A stretch of 10,230 nt of DNA, from assembly GCA_005223375.1 (NCBI GenBank), contig RXOD01006481.1:1-10230 (forward strand). Direction: 5' to 3'. The notes under the pieces are model-generated. The model searched no databases. It was not told where the DNA came from and was given only the letters and a program-made list of their open reading frames with translations. Source of the stretch: Amoebophrya sp. AT5.2. Its lineage: Eukaryota; Sar; Dinophyceae; Syndiniales; Amoebophryaceae. Shown here one piece after another: positions 6,218 through 10,230 of this stretch. Both the position numbers and the translations under genes were made by a program. Every line of letters begins with the position of its first letter. The stretch's first letter is position 1.

Positions 6218-9200
6218 TCACATCTTCGTCATTAAGTGTCGTTCTTTCGGAAGTAGAAGATCAACCGAGAGCAATCCACCGATAGAAACTTCTATGCGGA
6301 ACGGGGTTCTCAAACCCACGACCCGTAGTGTTGTGCTACGTACGAGCCGCTCGAATTCCGTTTTGGATTGGGATTTTTTGTCTCGGTTCGCGACTGTGGT
6401 CTCCCAGCAGGTGGCTTGCCCGAATTGCGCGCCGGTAAGCACGCGCAGAGTTTCTAACGGCACCCTTGCGAACGTATCTGCGAAGCCCGTATGGGCCGCG
6501 GCACTGCAAGCGAGCAGCACTTTACGCTGCTGCGACAGCGAGAAGGCGATGGGGAAGCACGAAGCTTTCGCTTTGCTCCCGTCGGTGCTGGCGGCCCGAT
6601 GCATCTCCGTGACCGTGTGCACGCGAAGAATCCCGGCCAGCAACTTGAAATCACAAAAGTAGGCAGCCGCCCAGAGGCCCCGCGAAATCACCTCCGGGTA
6701 GTCCCTGAGAGGCAGTTGATAGGGTCGTGTGAACGGAGTAGAGGCTGACCTGTTCTTGTCACTGCAGCGCCGAGAGGACGGAGCCTCTGCCTGCTGCGTT
6801 TCTGCTCGTCCTACCGCTGGTGGAAGCCCCGATATGGCAGCGAGACACTTCTGTTTTTGTGCGACTTCCCCTGCCAGCAGCGCCACGAACCGGCTGCGAA
6901 AGAACTCCAGTGAGACTATGTGTCGACCCGCGTCCAACTTTGCTGCCGCTGCGAAAATTTTCGTGGCTAGGGACCACGAGAAGTCCAAGGCGGATGCAAA
7001 ATTTTGATCTTCTTGTAAAGTGCCGAAGCCGACAAGTGCCTCCCAGATCGCGTCCGTCGGCTGGTGGCGTCCGTGAGCGAAAGCCTCCAGTATCCGCACG
7101 CGATCTTCTGCGGAGAGTCGCTGCGCACCGCAAGCCGCGCTCTTCGAGTCCGGCTCCTTGGTCATCAGAGCCTTGATTTTCTTGTGGAAGCTGCGCCACA
7201 GTTTGTTTGGATTGAGAAATGCAGCCGCACTACTGGTCTCCTGCAGCTGCCTCTCGGGGACCACAGAGTAGTCACTTGCTCTCTCGACGGGACTCGTCGC
7301 TTTCTGAACGACGATGTTGCTCGCCCGGTCCTTCAGGATTTCTTCTTCCCACAGAGCCATACCTTCGACGCAAGCTAGCAATAACGTTTTACCCATGTCG
7401 GGCACGGTCGACAGCTCCTTCAAAAAAGCCCCACTCGGCGTTTCCAACCGGTTTAGCGCGGTCTGTAGAGCCGCCAGGTACTGCTGCACCTTGGGCGGAC
7501 ACAAGGTCTTCGCCTCGTTTGCCGTGCTGCCCACGACGAAGAACCGCGACACCGGTACGATGGAACTACATGTTGCTCCACATTCCTTCGCTGCTCCTCC
7601 CTCGCTGCCCGGAAGCAATCCTTGTGGCGAGGAGTGCAGCGACGGGACAAGCGCAAGCAGGTCTGCTTTCGCTTTTTCGCAGGCTGCAAACAAGCGAGGA
7701 CTGGGTCTTACACGGCTGTGGAACTCGCTGGCTGATCGCAAAAGAAAACACCGCGCCGCAACCTCCGCGTCCTGCTCGTTCTTGCAACGTTCTTGACTTC
7801 TGCTTTGGGAGCTCTCGTCCCGATCTCCACTGCATTCAAAAACGGCAAGCAGGTACTTCTCCACTGCATCCACGTGGGCAGACGCTGTCTCACTTTGCGG
7901 CGACGTAGTTGTGTTTGAGAATGGAGCGGCCGCCGTCACAAACACACTTGCGCATGCATCCACCGCACTCGTGAAGCGATCGGAGACAAGAGTCAGCAAG
8001 CCTCTTCCGGGGGTAGCGAGGGAGCACAAGAACGCGGCGTTCCACCGGAGGTCGCGAAGAGCTCGGAGAAGAATCGCGAAATTCTTCATCGCCAACTCCG
8101 GCTTTTGTGTGTCCCCCGATCGGTCCCCGGCAACGGCCTCCAGTAGCGCGTCAGCAACGACCTTCTCGATGGCATCTCGGGCAGAGGCCTCTGCTAGCAG
8201 CGCGCCTGGCGGAGGCCGGCACGCCGCCAGACCCCCAAGAATGGTCGCAACTTCCTGAAGGCCCGCTTTCGATTCTCCCCACGCGGCTACGGGTAGAGTC
8301 CTATGCGGCCAAGCGCTGGAACTGCTATTCGGCTCCAGGTAGGGGTCTACCTCGGCTCCGGTGCTAGTTGTAGATGGTTCGCCACGACCGGATGAAAGAA
8401 CCCGCCCGTTCTCCGTAAGATGCTCGACGATGGATTTTAACAGTCGCTGTCGGCTCTCGCGCAACGCCGAGGAGTTACCGGGGGGACCGCACTTTTGCTC
8501 GCTCCGGCCAAGTGCCGCGGCTATCCGCGCGACTGATATCGAGGACGATCCTTTGAACCGGGCAAGCACATGCTCCTGCGCCAGCTGCTGGTACGGAAAC
8601 TCTGGAAACAGCACCAAGCTATGGCAGATGGAATCCAGCCTCATCTCGCCGAACCGGGACTCGATAAGACCCCGTAGCCTGCTCGCCTCGCTCGATCCTT
8701 CCATGCCACGATCCCCACGGAACGCAACCGCTCCGGCCCTGCACAGAATTTTCGCGATCTGGTCGCCCGACATCGACCGCGCGTCCTCGGCAAGCCGCGC
8801 GACCAGAGCCTTGAAGAGTTTGCCCGTAGTTGTCGTACTCCCGTCGTCGCAGAAGTGCTCAAAGAGCCGAGCGAAGTCGTCGGGCTGGATTTTCGTCTCT
8901 GGAGGTGTTGTAGTTGCCCTCGCTATTCGATTTCCTCCGTCGTCCTGTCCCGCAGCAGAACTAGAAGCTCCTTCTTGATGTTCCTGCGGGCGTACTACTA
9001 TCATCTCCTTTTCCAACGCCCTCAGCAGCGCCTGTCGCGCTTCGGACCAAAAGCCGGCCCAGACTTGAGCAGAAGGGGGCACAGTAGAGGAAGAGCTCTT
9101 TTCCCGCATGCCCACTGCGTGAGCCAGCCGCGCGATATCCGTCGGACTTGCTCCTTCTCCGTGTCGATTCCCAGCAACTTCTCCACGTAAACGAGTGATG

Positions 9201-9352
9201 ACCGACGCCGCAAGCTCCTCTTCGTTCAGGGTCCCATCCTCCCGCGCCGACGCCGGCCTTCGGATTTGCGGAATGAGCTCGCAAAGACGCGGTCTTTTTG
9301 CCGCCTCACGCACGGGACGCAGGCGTGCCCGGATCGGGGCGTGCGCGTGCAT
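6218..9352 (-). CDS. Large helical-repeat protein, probably organelle-targeted (1044 aa)
   Basis: A single uninterrupted frame ends in TGA at 6220-6218. The frame is open further upstream to a TAG near 9425, but the first ATG is at 9352-9350 (MHAHAPIRARLRPVREAAKR). The first 32 residues hold nine Arg/Lys and only two Glu, like a mitochondrial presequence. The rest is mostly short amphipathic helices with linkers rich in Ser, Gly and Ala. Segments such as SGDQIAKILCRAGAVAF (195-211), LDSICHSLVLFPEF (239-252) and SAEDRVRILEAFAHG resemble helical-hairpin RNA-binding repeats of the HPR/OPR/FASTK kind. Near the C-terminus, FRIEVSIGGLLSVDLLLP (1018-1035) recalls the first strands of a RAP domain, but the ORF stops before the rest. 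In alveolates such proteins act on fragmented mitochondrial rRNA. That this is a long real gene is well supported; the family and location are inference. Confidence 0.8.
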   Translation of the reverse strand: MHAHAPIRARLRPVREAAKRPRLCELIPQIRRPASAREDGTLNEEELAASVITRLRGEVAGNRHGEGASPTDIARLAHAVGMREKSSSSTVPPSAQVWAGFWSEARQALLRALEKEMIVVRPQEHQEGASSSAAGQDDGGNRIARATTTPPETKIQPDDFARLFEHFCDDGSTTTTGKLFKALVARLAEDARSMSGDQIAKILCRAGAVAFRGDRGMEGSSEASRLRGLIESRFGEMRLDSICHSLVLFPEFPYQQLAQEHVLARFKGSSSISVARIAAALGRSEQKCGPPGNSSALRESRQRLLKSIVEHLTENGRVLSSGRGEPSTTSTGAEVDPYLEPNSSSSAWPHRTLPVAAWGESKAGLQEVATILGGLAACRPPPGALLAEASARDAIEKVVADALLEAVAGDRSGDTQKPELAMKNFAILLRALRDLRWNAAFLCSLATPGRGLLTLVSDRFTSAVDACASVFVTAAAPFSNTTTSPQSETASAHVDAVEKYLLAVFECSGDRDESSQSRSQERCKNEQDAEVAARCFLLRSASEFHSRVRPSPRLFAACEKAKADLLALVPSLHSSPQGLLPGSEGGAAKECGATCSSIVPVSRFFVVGSTANEAKTLCPPKVQQYLAALQTALNRLETPSGAFLKELSTVPDMGKTLLLACVEGMALWEEEILKDRASNIVVQKATSPVERASDYSVVPERQLQETSSAAAFLNPNKLWRSFHKKIKALMTKEPDSKSAACGAQRLSAEDRVRILEAFAHGRHQPTDAIWEALVGFGTLQEDQNFASALDFSWSLATKIFAAAAKLDAGRHIVSLEFFRSRFVALLAGEVAQKQKCLAAISGLPPAVGRAETQQAEAPSSRRCSDKNRSASTPFTRPYQLPLRDYPEVISRGLWAAAYFCDFKLLAGILRVHTVTEMHRAASTDGSKAKASCFPIAFSLSQQRKVLLACSAAAHTGFADTFARVPLETLRVLTGAQFGQATCWETTVANRDKKSQSKTEFERLVRSTTLRVVGLRTPFRIEVSIGGLLSVDLLLPKERHLMTKM

Positions 9353-10111
9353 TCTGTATCTGTTGGCAACTACTGCGGCAACCTGATATAGGGCGCAACT
9401 TCTATAAAAATAAATCAACTCTCCCTATCTCCTTGGATTCACGAATCGGAATTCACGACGGCAAACAAGTAAAAGAGTCGAAGCGCAACAAGCGACGATA
9501 CGACAGCCAGCGACTGCGCAAGATCTTACGGTCTTCATGAACAGCCTGGACTCAGAAAATCCAGCTACAATTTAGCGTGCTTCTTATCTGTCGCTTCATG
9601 TTGTGTTCATTCTTTTGCTCGCAAATCTCGTGTCTCGTGTTGAAGCCAGCCTTTATGAGATTGATTCAGTGAAACCTTTATGGAGGTCGGAAACCGAAAA
9701 AAAAAAGCTCTCCGGCCCTGCGCGCCCGCTGAGCATACAATCAAGGCCCGAGGGCTAATTCTTCCGATAAAATCTGGGCTGATCGACGGCCTCCACGAGT
9801 CACCCGCATGGATCAATCCAAGCACGAACGCGATTGCCAGAGCGATAAATCCCGAAGATCAGTGTCTCCGCCCTGTGCAGAGGCACGCGCTCCATCTGTA
9901 GCGAGCGTCGGAAGAAGCAAGCAAGCGCGTCGACATCCACATCGCTTCGGCGCACGCGGCGCCCGGCATTTCGATCACGACAACAAGAGCGCTGCTCTGC
10001 GGCGTTGCAGCTTTCCCGCATAAGGCGACGCGACGCCATCGACACCGGGAACAAGGGTGAGAATAACGACACGCAGACGGCCGCACCTCGTCCAGGCTGT
10101 TCGTGCGGAGC
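9353..10111. other. Upstream region of the large gene; possible unresolved exons at right
   Basis: Bases 9353-9430 form the likely 5' leader of the large gene, with a minus-strand T-rich ATTTATTTTTATAG just upstream. From about 9680 GC content rises. Minus-strand frames around 9750-10110 contain short protein-like pieces (for example GFIALAIAFVLGLIHAG near 9850-9790), but no exon model gave consistent splice sites. Nothing further can be called. Confidence 0.4.
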
Positions 10112-10230
10112 ATGGACGCAAATACCGCGGGGCCGTCCGCCACGCTGCTCGGGGGCGACCGCGCTGCGCTGGTGATGGAACTGGCGCAACCTCCCGGCCC
10201 CCGCAATACGCAGGCGCTGCCGCTCTCGGC
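10112..10230 (+). CDS. Possible start of a gene running off the right edge (strand uncertain)
   Basis: An ATG at 10112-10114 in a good context (GAGCATGG) opens a GC-rich frame (MDANTAGPSATLLGGDRAAL, then VMELAQPPGP) that stays open to the window end. If real, it would be the only plus-strand gene and would diverge from the large gene. The opposite strand is also open over the same bases (reading toward SMLRTNSLDE, then a GTGCGG donor-like site), so a minus-strand exon is a serious alternative. No family is recognised. Confidence 0.25.
   Translation, partial: MDANTAGPSATLLGGDRAALVMELAQPPGPRNTQALPLS

Noticed and set aside
6310..6365. tRNA-like stem-loops on the minus strand (CGTAG-CACAACA-CTACG and GGGTT-TGAG-AACCC)
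   Set aside because: The anticodon-type loop lacks U33, the second loop has four rather than seven bases, and the region lies inside the large coding frame.
7219..8978. Plus-strand frames of 200-230 codons inside the large gene
   Set aside because: Arg/Ser/Pro-rich translations without domain character, overlapping a much longer protein-like frame on the minus strand.
1..10230. CRISPR arrays, insertion sequences, prokaryotic operons, ribosomal RNA or the known dinoflagellate spliced-leader sequence
   Set aside because: Looked for and not seen; the spliced TBP shows this is eukaryotic nuclear DNA.

Overview
The window is nuclear DNA from a eukaryote. Four genes can be supported, all on the minus strand. 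The best anchored is a TATA-box-binding protein (TBP) whose reading frame is restored by a 118-base GT-AG intron. Genes are close together (one per about 2 kb), introns are short and coding DNA is GC-rich. The TBP has the two-repeat core of eukaryotes but lacks both DNA-intercalating phenylalanines in its first repeat. Loss of these residues is known in metazoan TBP-related factors and in the TBP-like protein of the dinoflagellate Crypthecodinium cohnii. Together with the same-strand gene order, this makes an alveolate, perhaps a compact dinoflagellate relative, a reasonable guess. It is not proved: no spliced leader or other lineage marker is visible.

Layout, left to right. Bases 1-194 probably hold the 5' part of a minus-strand gene running off the left edge. 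Bases 195-1166 show no gene but carry a 23-base imperfect tandem duplication and an (AG)12 tract. An unrecognised basic protein is modelled in two exons from 2074 down to 1167, with a strong pyrimidine-AG acceptor just upstream of its start. TBP follows (exon 1 4021-2995, exon 2 2876-2656). A 784-base intergenic stretch with a repeated CCAAT-containing motif separates TBP from a multi-pass membrane protein (5666-4806) that resembles the MAPEG fold. Bases 5667-6217 hold a 26-base tandem repeat. A 1044-residue intron-free frame (9352-6218) has an arginine-rich N-terminus and helical-repeat character, suggesting an organelle RNA-binding protein. The last 700 bases contain no secure gene until a possible partial frame at the right edge.

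The genes do not form an obvious pathway. TBP is a core transcription factor, the membrane protein is probably endomembrane, and the large protein is probably mitochondrial. The most interesting points are the half-altered DNA-binding surface of TBP and the large helical-repeat protein.
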